DNA of 5,107 bases from the NCBI GenBank assembly GCA_947447095.1, contig CANFIL010000099.1, positions 1 to 5,107 on the forward strand, in the 5' to 3' direction. Position numbers and translations under genes: made by a program. Positions 1-5,107 of this stretch are shown here, in pieces. Below the pieces are notes generated by a model. That model had not been told where the DNA came from. It ran no database searches and saw only the letters and a list, made by a program, of their open reading frames with translations. The stretch's first letter is position 1, and every line of letters starts with the position of its first letter. The DNA comes from Actinomycetota bacterium. GTDB taxonomy: Bacteria; Actinomycetota; Actinomycetes; S36-B12; UBA5976.

Positions 1-4
1 ATGA

Positions 5-38
5 CAAATGCCCCACACGGTTAGATGTGAGGCATTTG
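5..38 (-). terminator. Hairpin after the cupin gene, probable terminator
   Basis: A perfect 8-base inverted repeat, CAAATGCC (5-12) and GGCATTTG (31-38), continues inward after one C-A mismatch with CACA (14-17) pairing to TGTG (26-29). It leaves an 8-base loop. The hairpin begins 13 bases after the stop codon of the minus-strand cupin gene, the usual place for an intrinsic terminator. On the minus strand the bases after it are cut off by the window edge, so a U-tract cannot be confirmed, and none follows on the plus strand. It may serve converging transcripts from both sides if the unseen neighbour is on the plus strand. Confidence 0.55.
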
Positions 39-51
39 AAGAAACTCTGAA

Positions 52-408
52 TTACAGGTACATCAAGTTGAAAACTTTACGGATGGTTTCGTGGCAGACC
101 CACGTGCCCTTCCAGCCTTCAGGTGTTGACAACATTGTGCCTGGCTTTGCTTCGATTACTGTGCCGTCTTCGGCAGTGATCGTTGCGCTGCCTGAAATGA
201 TGGTCGCAGTTTCGTGGTAACCGTCACGGAACGATGTGAAAGTACCTGGTTCACATTCCCACAAGCCATAGACGAGTTTCCCGTCTTCGGACTCCCATAC
301 GACATCGACACGTTCAGACTGTCCGGTCAATGTTGTTGTCTTTAGTACTGGTTCGCCCTGCATTGGACGAGTAACGATGTCTTGCATTGAAAAAGTTGGT
401 GTGCTCAT
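52..408 (-). CDS. Cupin domain protein, DUF861/Cupin_3 type
   Basis: This is a small single-domain cupin of 118 residues. The core spans about residues 47-115. It contains GTFTSFRDGYHETATIISG (55-73), which matches the first cupin motif with only one His-Glu pair (H65, E66), and the sequence PEGWKGTWVCHETIRKVF (96-113). That Gly-Trp-x-Gly-Thr-Trp plus Arg-Lys ending is characteristic of the DUF861 branch, which includes ureidoglycine aminohydrolase-like and EutQ-like proteins. The classical HxH metal ligands are incomplete, so metal binding and catalysis are uncertain, and the substrate is unknown. The protein has no signal peptide and should be cytoplasmic. I chose the ATG at 408. An upstream in-frame TTG at 447 would overlap the DUF2236 gene by 26 bases and adds residues unlike a cupin N-terminus. 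The Shine-Dalgarno is weak (AGG, nine bases upstream). The gene lies 13 bases after the DUF2236 stop and is probably translated from the same messenger. Confidence 0.85.
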   Translation of the reverse strand: MSTPTFSMQDIVTRPMQGEPVLKTTTLTGQSERVDVVWESEDGKLVYGLWECEPGTFTSFRDGYHETATIISGSATITAEDGTVIEAKPGTMLSTPEGWKGTWVCHETIRKVFNLMYL

Positions 409-421
409 GCCACTAAGCCTA

Positions 422-1327
422 TTAGGCAGTTTGGCCAACTCGGGCAAGGCGTTCTAAGGCCGCTTCTTCGATCGGCGAATGGTCACCGATTGCCAATCTC
501 ATCAACCGCAAGAGCCCCTTTGTTACTGGCTGAACGATCCACAGTGGCAAGCATTTCAGCCCTAGACGCTCTCGATACTTCTTGGGCATCGACGCAACAG
601 CGGCCTGGAAAAGGAAGGCATATGCAAACCGCGCTGTCCGAGAAAGAGGCGGCCGCTTGATGAATTCGACAACTCGTAGTGTCGTGTCATTTACGACTAG
701 AAGTCCTTGTTCATCAAAGGACTCAATTGCTGCTGACAGTTCTGCCTGTGACATCGGGCAAGAATTCAGGCCCAGAGGTGCAACAGCCTGCGACCATAAC
801 GATACATAAGCATCGGCGCCGCCAGGGATCGTGGAACCTGAATACAGCTGATACGTCACGAGAAAAGAATCAGTAAATGCCACGTGCACCCAGAGCAACA
901 AATCAGAGTCAGCTGCGCGATACGGCTTCACTTCACCAGTGCCAGCTGTGTACTCACCTTTGACTCGTGAGTGCATTCCGTTAACGCGTGCCGACTCTTT
1001 GGCGATTGAGCTCTTTGATCCAAACGTCAAAATTGTGAGCCAGCGCGTAGTCCCGGCAAGTCGACCCAATGCGTCAACCTCGTAACGCGAATGTTGCTCA
1101 ACGCCAGCCAAGCTGCCTGGGTGAAGCGCCTGCATCAAGAGCGCGCGGATGCCACCAACAAGAGTCGTGAAATTTGCGTGCACTACCCATGGAGCATCAG
1201 TTGGCTTGTATAGCCCGGCATCATCACCAGCGGCTACATCGCCCAGCCATGGCGGAACACCATCAGAGGAGCTAGTAATAATTCGACGAAATCGAACACC
1301 GAGACGATCTTGTAACGCGGACACCAC
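422..1327 (-). CDS. DUF2236 / MpaB-type oxygenase family protein
   Basis: The 301-residue protein matches the DUF2236 (ER-bound oxygenase MpaB/latex-clearing protein Lcp) family. Its hallmarks appear in the usual order: LLMQALHPGSLAGVEQHS (63-80), GTTRWL and TFGS (92-104), RVNGMHSRVKG (114-124), then DLLLWVHVAFTDSFL (142-156). In Lcp the histidine-rich helices hold a heme b used for oxidative cleavage. H69, H79, H119 and H148 are candidates here by analogy, but the ligand cannot be assigned from sequence alone. The likely role is an oxidoreductase with an unknown, probably hydrophobic, substrate. No signal peptide is visible. The start is GTG at 1327. A TAA codon lies directly before it in frame, so the protein cannot be longer, and GTG at 1324 is the only close alternative. 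There is no clear Shine-Dalgarno, which suggests weak or leaderless initiation. It sits 52 bases after the DUF1761 gene and 13 bases before the cupin gene. Confidence 0.85.
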   Translation of the reverse strand: MVSALQDRLGVRFRRIITSSSDGVPPWLGDVAAGDDAGLYKPTDAPWVVHANFTTLVGGIRALLMQALHPGSLAGVEQHSRYEVDALGRLAGTTRWLTILTFGSKSSIAKESARVNGMHSRVKGEYTAGTGEVKPYRAADSDLLLWVHVAFTDSFLVTYQLYSGSTIPGGADAYVSLWSQAVAPLGLNSCPMSQAELSAAIESFDEQGLLVVNDTTLRVVEFIKRPPLSRTARFAYAFLFQAAVASMPKKYRERLGLKCLPLWIVQPVTKGLLRLMRLAIGDHSPIEEAALERLARVGQTA

Positions 1328-1379
1328 TTAACTATGTGCGAGATGCGCTCTATTCGCAATATTTAAGCGCTGAGATGTC

Positions 1380-1805
1380 CTAGTAAAAGAAACTGAAGAC
1401 AACACCCATGAGAGCGATATTCAAAACATCGCTGGCAACTTCAATAATCCACACCTTGATGCCTTGATTGGAAAACAATCGGTGGCCAAGTGACGCGGCA
1501 GCACCAATAACGCCAACAACAACACCGAGCGCCAGACCGGCACCAAGAGAAACATCACCGTTGGCTGATTGATACAAGCCAGCAAGCAAAGCAAGAACAA
1601 TCGCCTGAACGAATACGGCCACAGTCACCATGCCGAAAACTGCACCCATGTTTTGACCTTGGCCAGGCTCTTGGCTTGGGTCGCGGCCGATGGCACGCCA
1701 CCATGCTGGGTAAAAACCAATCGGACTAAACCAAATGAAGCCTGCGATGAAGTTAACGAGTGCAGCGATAAGTACTGCTACCCAATTGATTGTTCCAAAA
1801 TCCAT
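1380..1805 (-). CDS. DUF1761 family integral membrane protein
   Basis: A 141-residue hydrophobic protein of normal length for the DUF1761 family, whose function is unknown. Four membrane segments can be read at about residues 6-28, 56-77, 86-105 and 117-138. The family hallmarks are the first segment followed by an aromatic stretch (FIWFSPIGFYPAWW, 23-36), a short polar loop (about 39-53), and GHRLFSNQGIKVWII (107-121) before the last segment. The start is the ATG at 1805, with a strong Shine-Dalgarno AAGGAG five bases upstream. It lies 86 bases after the transporter stop and 52 bases before the oxygenase start, so co-transcription is possible but not proven. A hairpin in its leader touches the ribosome binding site. 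The family assignment is firm, but no role can be given. Confidence 0.85.
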   Translation of the reverse strand: MDFGTINWVAVLIAALVNFIAGFIWFSPIGFYPAWWRAIGRDPSQEPGQGQNMGAVFGMVTVAVFVQAIVLALLAGLYQSANGDVSLGAGLALGVVVGVIGAAASLGHRLFSNQGIKVWIIEVASDVLNIALMGVVFSFFY

Positions 1806-1810
1806 GATTT

Positions 1811-1816
1811 CTCCTT
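1811..1816 (-). promoter_or_regulatory. Shine-Dalgarno of the DUF1761 gene
   Basis: AAGGAG on the minus strand, five bases before the ATG at 1805. It is the best ribosome binding site on the minus strand of the window and fixes the start. Its first two A bases belong to the inverted repeat at 1815-1843. Confidence 0.8.
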
Positions 1817-1843
1817 GCCCGTGAGAAAGAATCTATCGGGCAA
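1815..1843 (-). promoter_or_regulatory. Leader hairpin abutting the DUF1761 ribosome binding site
   Basis: TTGCCCG (1815-1821) and CGGGCAA (1837-1843) form a perfect 7-bp inverted repeat. Inside it AGA (1824-1826) can pair with TCT (1832-1834) across a 2x2 internal loop, leaving the loop AAGAA. In the minus-strand transcript the stem runs into the Shine-Dalgarno: its last two A bases begin AAGGAG. Folding could therefore limit ribosome access. Alternatives are a terminator of the upstream transporter gene, although no U-tract follows, or a protein-binding operator. Confidence 0.4.
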
Positions 1844-1891
1844 ACTTGTAAGAACTTGGCAACCTAAGGCACAACACTTGCGAAAAAGAGG

Positions 1892-2794
1892 CTAGTTGCT
1901 GTGCTTTCCATGTGGCACTGGATCGCGAACCAACGCCACACCTGCAGATGCAACTGCAAATCCAACCAAGGCAAGTGGCTGAAGTCGCTCACCGAACAGC
2001 ACGAATGACATCAGCAAAGTTGTTGGCGGCACAAGGTAATACAAACTCGAGACACTAGCTGCTGTGCCCTGGCGAAGTAACCAATACAAAATCAAAACAG
2101 CACCGAGAGATAGTGCGCCGATGAGCCATAAGAATGTTGCGATGAATTGTGGGGTCCAATCAATCGACATATCTTCGGTCATGTAAGCCAAAGGCAATAG
2201 AACAATTGCTGCGGCAGCATACTGAACAGAGGTGCCACCGATAGGTGGGATTCCTCCGCCATGACGTTTCTGCAACAACGTTGCTGTTGTTGTTGATGCC
2301 AATGCAATGAGCTCAGCAATCAATGCGCTCGTGCGAAAATGTTGCCCAGGCTTTGTTGTTGTAAGGCCAGGAATAAGTGCGACAGTGACGCCAGCAAATC
2401 CAAGGAAAATGCCGAACCACTGTTTTGGTACGAGTGTGTGATTTAACAAAGGCTTGCTAAGTGCGGCTACAAGCACCGGTTGAAGTGAGACAACTAGAGC
2501 GCTCACACTTACTGGAAACTTTTGGTTGATTGCGTAAAAAACGCCACCGAGGTAGCCCGCATGGAAAAAAATTCCGACGACTGCTGAACGCGTCACTTGA
2601 TTCCATGACGTCAAACGTTGTGCCTTATTGAAGCTGGCAATTGCAGCAAGTAAGAGACTGGCAATCACCATGCGATAGCCCAAGATCGCAAATGGCTCAC
2701 CATATGGCAAACCATATTTCGCGCCAATGAATCCAGTGCTCCAGATAAATACAAAAACTGCTGGCGCTATGCGCGCGATCACGTTTTTGTTCAC
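1892..2794 (-). CDS. EamA/DMT-superfamily transporter
   Basis: A 300-residue inner-membrane protein with the layout of the drug/metabolite transporter superfamily: about ten hydrophobic segments in two EamA repeats. The first repeat includes FIWSTGFIGAKYGLPYGEP (16-34) and GYRMVIASLLLA (39-50) and ends near SLQPVLVAALSKPLLNHTL (103-121). The second ends in LYYLVPPTTLLMSFVLFGE (251-269) followed by LVGFAVASAGVAL (276-288), the usual signature of the closing helices. Such proteins export or import amino acids and other small metabolites. The substrate cannot be told from sequence, and the family is called RhaT/EamA-like in general annotation. The start is GTG at 2794. Upstream there is no good Shine-Dalgarno, but a TANNNT box lies seven bases before it, which fits a leaderless transcript. 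It is the first gene of the minus-strand block and is divergent to the methyltransferase. Confidence 0.9.
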   Translation of the reverse strand: MNKNVIARIAPAVFVFIWSTGFIGAKYGLPYGEPFAILGYRMVIASLLLAAIASFNKAQRLTSWNQVTRSAVVGIFFHAGYLGGVFYAINQKFPVSVSALVVSLQPVLVAALSKPLLNHTLVPKQWFGIFLGFAGVTVALIPGLTTTKPGQHFRTSALIAELIALASTTTATLLQKRHGGGIPPIGGTSVQYAAAAIVLLPLAYMTEDMSIDWTPQFIATFLWLIGALSLGAVLILYWLLRQGTAASVSSLYYLVPPTTLLMSFVLFGERLQPLALVGFAVASAGVALVRDPVPHGKHSN

Positions 2795-2878
2795 ACGCCT
2801 AAGACTAGGGCTTTACAAATCATCTACGACCATCTGCCTCGCCTAAAGAATCTCTCATTCACAAGTAGGGTGACACAC
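2795..2878. promoter_or_regulatory. Divergent intergenic promoter region
   Basis: These 84 bases separate the divergent transporter and methyltransferase genes and must hold the methyltransferase promoter and probably the transporter promoter. A direct repeat CGCCTAA occurs at 2796-2802 and 2840-2846, 44 bases apart, and CATCT repeats at 2821-2825 and 2831-2835. A TTTACA (2812-2817) resembles a plus-strand -35 box but has no -10 box at proper spacing. I cannot name a regulator. Confidence 0.4.
2802..2807 (-). promoter_or_regulatory. Candidate leaderless -10 box of the transporter gene
   Basis: On the minus strand TAGTCT (2807 to 2802) matches TANNNT and is followed by seven bases and then the GTG start. 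This is the spacing seen for leaderless transcripts in actinobacteria. No convincing -35 box was found at 17-18 bases further upstream. The absence of a Shine-Dalgarno for this GTG supports the reading, but a single six-base match with three free positions is weak evidence. Confidence 0.35.
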
Positions 2879-3652
2879 ATGACAACATCAGCAGAGCAAT
2901 GGGCGACAGATCTAGCATCTTGGGGCATTCCTTCAGAAATCTTGGACCAAGCTCGTACGAGTCCATGGATTCATCCACCAGCACTGTTCTTTGTACCAAA
3001 GGAAATTCCGTCAACGCTTTCTCACGAACTTGCACGTGAAGCGTTAGGTGATGGTGGCTCAATTCTTGATGTCGGTTGCGGCGGCGGCATTGCAGCGTTT
3101 GCAGCGACTCCTCCTGCCACTCATGTGATCGGCGTGGATCACCAGCAGGAGATGCTCGAGATGTTCGGCAATGAAGCCGAATCTCGTGGAGTCACACACC
3201 AAGAGTTTTTCGGTGACTGGCCGGATGTTGCAGGAGACGTCCCAGTTGCAGATGTAGCCACGTGCCACCATGTGGCCTACAACGTTTCAGACATCGTTCC
3301 GTTCATCAATGTTCTGGACGCACACGCAACAAAACGGGTCATTATCGAAATCCCACAGCAACATCCGCTCGCGATGATGACTGCCGCGTGGAAACATTTT
3401 TGGAATTTGGATCGTCCGACAAATCCAACGTCGGATGATTTGCTCACGATTGTTCGCGACCTCGGCTTCGATGCCCAGATGAAGAATTGGGAAAGCCCAC
3501 TGGGCCGCGAAATTCCGTTCGAGCAACAGGTTGAATTCATGCGCATTCGTTTATGTCTTCCAGCCTCTCGAGATGGCGAAGTTGCTGAGTTCCTCAAGTT
3601 CCAGCCGGGCACGAAAACTCGTGTTTTGAGCACAATCTGGTGGGACAAGTAA
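2879..3652 (+). CDS. Class I SAM-dependent methyltransferase
   Basis: A 257-residue protein with a Rossmann-type methyltransferase domain in about residues 55-200. Motif I is SILDVGCGGGIAAFA (61-75), the glycine-rich SAM-binding loop. Motif II ends in the acidic residue D87 in VIGVDHQQEML (83-93), expected to bind the SAM ribose. FGDWPD (111-116) fits the adenine-contact region, and VADVATCHHVAYNV (123-136) fits the strand and helix of motif IV. The N-terminal 50 residues (including WGIPSEILDQA, 15-25) and the C-terminal part from about 200 are outside the core and probably form the substrate site. The acceptor is unknown. The ATG at 2879 is preferred over GTG at 2870 because AGGG (2867-2870) lies eight bases before it. 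It is the first gene of the plus-strand block and lies 77 bases before the racemase-like gene, so it may have its own transcript. Confidence 0.88.
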   Translation: MTTSAEQWATDLASWGIPSEILDQARTSPWIHPPALFFVPKEIPSTLSHELAREALGDGGSILDVGCGGGIAAFAATPPATHVIGVDHQQEMLEMFGNEAESRGVTHQEFFGDWPDVAGDVPVADVATCHHVAYNVSDIVPFINVLDAHATKRVIIEIPQQHPLAMMTAAWKHFWNLDRPTNPTSDDLLTIVRDLGFDAQMKNWESPLGREIPFEQQVEFMRIRLCLPASRDGEVAEFLKFQPGTKTRVLSTIWWDK

Positions 3653-3664
3653 CACTCAACACCT

Positions 3665-3677
3665 CCCCTGATTGGGG
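3665..3677 (+). terminator. Short GC hairpin after the methyltransferase gene, doubtful terminator
   Basis: CCCC (3665-3668) and GGGG (3674-3677) can pair around a 5-base loop, starting 12 bases after the methyltransferase stop. The stem is only four pairs and no T-run follows, so termination would be weak at best. Transcription may read through into the racemase-like gene. Confidence 0.2.
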
Positions 3678-3698
3678 CTGTGATCACTAGGCTCGTAG

Positions 3699-3720
3699 CA
3701 CTATCTGATTTCGATTAGTG
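3699..3720 (+). promoter_or_regulatory. Possible leader hairpin before the racemase-like gene
   Basis: CACTA (3699-3703) pairs with TAGTG (3716-3720) and TC (3704-3705) with GA (3713-3714), with one bulged T (3715) and a 7-base loop. The right arm ends on the first base of the Shine-Dalgarno GGAG (3720-3723). Just upstream GTGATCAC (3680-3687) is a perfect 8-base palindrome that could be an operator half or whole site. Both are short enough to occur by chance. Confidence 0.25.
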
Positions 3721-3723
3721 GAG
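3720..3723 (+). promoter_or_regulatory. Shine-Dalgarno deciding the racemase-like start
   Basis: GGAG lies six bases before the ATG at 3730. It favours that codon over the in-frame GTG at 3718, which overlaps the GGAG and has no site of its own. Confidence 0.6.
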
Positions 3724-3729
3724 CGTGCA

Positions 3730-4791
3730 ATGCAACCTGGATTCGTCGTCGAGACCGTTGAGGTTCATGCAGCTGGAGAACCCGGCCGTGTGATCTTGAA
3801 CATGGGGCACCTGATCTTGGGTGAAACCATGGAAGAGCGTTTTGAATACGCCAAAAATAATTTGGACGACTTCCGCAAATTCATTATTCGTGAGCCGCGC
3901 GCTTACCCAGGTGTGTGTGGCGTGTTCATCACTCCTCCGACGTCGCCCGATTCGCATTACGGAATCATTGTGCTCGAGCAGGGCCAGTTCACTCCGATGT
4001 CTGGAAGTAACACAATCTGTTCAGTAACAGCAATGTTGGAAACTGGACGCATCCCGATGCAAGAACCAACTACTGATGTAAAGATCGACACTGCCGTTGG
4101 TCAGATCAGCGTGACCGCACACTGCAAGGACGGCAAAGTAACTGCGGTTTCGATTGAGAATGTTCCAGCATTTGTCGTTCACAAAGATTACCCACTCGAA
4201 CTTCTTGAATACGGCGTGATTCCGACTGACATTATTTTTGGCGGACAGTTCTTTGCTCAGACCGACATTGCAAACTTCGGACTAACAATTGATAAGAAGG
4301 ATGCAAAAGCGCTTCTTAAAATCGGTGCTCTCATCAAGATCGCGTGCAACGAACAAATTCAAGTTGAGCATCCCTTGAATCCCAACATTAAGAATGTGAA
4401 TCTCATCGTGCTGCACAGTGGAACGCCAACTCCTGGTATTCCGATTAAGAACACAATGGTCATGACCTATTCGTCGTTAAGCAAAGATGATCCAGACACT
4501 TGGACTGGAACGTTCGATCGTTCACCGTGTGGCACAGGTACGTCCGCTCGCGTCGCAGGCTTACACGCCCGCGGCTTACTCGGTGTCGGCGAAGAGTTCA
4601 TTCACGAAAGCATCATCGGCACACACTTCATTGGAAAGTGTTTGCGCGAAACAACCGTTGGCCCATACGACGCTGTTGTTCCAGAAATCACTGGAACTGG
4701 CTGGATCAGCGGTGAAGCAAAATGGGTGCTCGATCCCACTGATCCATTCCCTCAAGGATTCTCCTTGGGCGACATCTGGCCACCGGAGTAA
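3730..4791 (+). CDS. Proline racemase superfamily protein
   Basis: The protein has 353 residues, a normal length for the family of proline racemase, 4-hydroxyproline 2-epimerase and trans-3-hydroxy-L-proline dehydratase (PF05544). Family hallmarks are VEVHAAGEPGRVI (11-23), PDSHYGIIV (73-81), the first active-site loop FTPMSGSNTIC (87-97) and the second, DRSPCGTGTSAR (263-274), then the C-terminal GTGWISGEA (322-330) and DPFPQGF (338-344). Characterised enzymes use an acid-base pair, usually Cys in MCGH and Cys in SPCGTG; some epimerases use Ser first, and dehydratases use Thr second. Here the second Cys (C267) is kept, the first is Ser (S91), and the His of MCGH is also Ser (S93). An amino- or imino-acid epimerase is plausible, but the substrate is open. 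It is cytoplasmic, with no signal peptide. The reductase gene starts two bases after its stop. Confidence 0.9.
   Translation: MQPGFVVETVEVHAAGEPGRVILNMGHLILGETMEERFEYAKNNLDDFRKFIIREPRAYPGVCGVFITPPTSPDSHYGIIVLEQGQFTPMSGSNTICSVTAMLETGRIPMQEPTTDVKIDTAVGQISVTAHCKDGKVTAVSIENVPAFVVHKDYPLELLEYGVIPTDIIFGGQFFAQTDIANFGLTIDKKDAKALLKIGALIKIACNEQIQVEHPLNPNIKNVNLIVLHSGTPTPGIPIKNTMVMTYSSLSKDDPDTWTGTFDRSPCGTGTSARVAGLHARGLLGVGEEFIHESIIGTHFIGKCLRETTVGPYDAVVPEITGTGWISGEAKWVLDPTDPFPQGFSLGDIWPPE
4785..4788 (+). promoter_or_regulatory. Shine-Dalgarno of the reductase inside the racemase-like gene
   Basis: GGAG lies within the last codons of the racemase-like gene, five bases before the ATG at 4794. A ribosome finishing the first gene would arrive on this site, which is the usual layout of translational coupling. 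Confidence 0.7.
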
Positions 4792-4793
4792 AC

Positions 4794-5107
4794 ATGAGAC
4801 GCGTATTAGTAACTGGCGGCTCGCGCGGAATCGGCGCGTGCATTGCACATGAATTTGCAGCACTCGGCGATCGAGTTGCGGTTCACTACAGCAGCAACGA
4901 GGCTCTAGCTCGTGAGGTGCTTGCGTCACTTCCAGGCGAAGGTCACGTCATTGTTGGCGGAGATCTGCGCGATCCAGTAGCAGTGAAGACCATGGTCGAT
5001 GAAGCAGCCGTTCAACTTGGTGGCATAGACGTACTCGTCAACAACGCTGGCGTCTTTTTTGACCATCCGATCGAAAGTTCAAGCTACGAACAATGGCAGC
5101 AAGCGTG
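4794..5107 (+). CDS. Short-chain dehydrogenase/reductase (partial, 3' end cut off)
   Basis: Only the first 104 residues are in the window, and the frame is open to the edge. They form the start of a classical SDR Rossmann fold. TGGSRGIG (7-14) is the TGxxxGxG cofactor loop, GDLRD (56-60) has the Asp that contacts the adenine ring, and NNAG (83-86) is the structural motif after strand four. The Ser-Tyr-Lys catalytic residues would come later. The residues after the second strand (AVHYSSNEALA, 29-39) resemble FabG-like enzymes, but NADP(H) or NAD(H) preference is not certain. It is an oxidoreductase of unknown substrate. It could be a FabG-type 3-oxoacyl reductase or, given its neighbour, a reductase or dehydrogenase of an amino- or hydroxy-acid pathway. 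The ATG has a good Shine-Dalgarno and follows the racemase-like stop after two bases. Confidence 0.92.
   Translation, partial: MRRVLVTGGSRGIGACIAHEFAALGDRVAVHYSSNEALAREVLASLPGEGHVIVGGDLRDPVAVKTMVDEAAVQLGGIDVLVNNAGVFFDHPIESSSYEQWQQA

Noticed and set aside
8..220. Open frame on the plus strand over the cupin gene
   Set aside because: It lies opposite a well-supported cupin gene, its product resembles no family I know, and it runs through the terminator-like hairpin. It is a shadow frame.
409..447. Longer cupin protein starting from TTG at 447
   Set aside because: It would overlap the oxygenase gene, uses a rare start codon, and adds residues before a normal cupin N-terminus that begins well at the ATG at 408.
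1345..1370. GCGCT and AGCGC inverted repeat between the DUF1761 and DUF2236 genes
   Set aside because: The stem is only five pairs with a 16-base loop and no T-run, too weak to call a terminator or operator.
2271..2295. CAACAAC followed by GTTGTTG repeats, which look like a hairpin or microsatellite
   Set aside because: They lie inside the transporter coding sequence and are explained by a run of Thr and Ala codons followed by Leu codons in a membrane segment (STTTATLLQ). No independent role is indicated.
3277..3687. Long minus-strand open frame opposite the methyltransferase
   Set aside because: The product is rich in Arg, Ser and Cys with no recognisable domain, and the plus-strand methyltransferase has clear SAM-binding motifs over the same stretch.
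4487..4852. Plus-strand open frame across the racemase-reductase junction
   Set aside because: It is in a different frame from both well-supported genes, shows no family motif and would overlap the active-site coding region of the racemase-like gene.

Overview
The window looks like a piece of a bacterial chromosome of roughly balanced base composition, with seven protein-coding genes packed closely and no RNA gene, insertion sequence, CRISPR array or phage gene that I can see. The gene content (a DUF2236/MpaB-type oxygenase, a DUF1761 membrane protein, an EamA transporter), two GTG starts without a clear Shine-Dalgarno and one start preceded by a leaderless-type -10 box suggest an actinobacterium, possibly an aquatic lineage of moderate GC. 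This placement is an inference from gene style, not from a marker gene.

Left part (1-2794), all on the minus strand, in transcription order: an EamA/DMT-family transporter (2794 to 1892), a small DUF1761 membrane protein (1805 to 1380), a DUF2236 oxygenase-like protein (1327 to 422) and a DUF861-type cupin (408 to 52). The last two are 13 bases apart and probably co-transcribed. A 12-bp hairpin (5-38) follows the cupin stop codon and probably ends the unit. The 86-base gap before the DUF1761 gene holds a hairpin that abuts its ribosome binding site.

A divergent intergenic region of 84 bases (2795-2878) separates this block from the plus-strand block and should hold both promoters.

Right part (2879-5107), plus strand: a class I SAM-dependent methyltransferase (2879-3652), a proline racemase superfamily enzyme (3730-4791) and, two bases after its stop codon, the start of a short-chain dehydrogenase/reductase (4794 to beyond the window end). 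Racemase and reductase are very likely translationally coupled and may act in one amino- or imino-acid pathway. The racemase homologue carries Met-Ser-Gly-Ser where characterised family members have Met-Cys-Gly-His, so its substrate should not be assumed to be proline.

Overall this is an ordinary housekeeping or metabolic region. The most interesting points are the altered active site of the racemase-like enzyme with its coupled reductase, the oxygenase-cupin pair, and small hairpins next to two ribosome binding sites. I found no evidence of a new multi-gene system.
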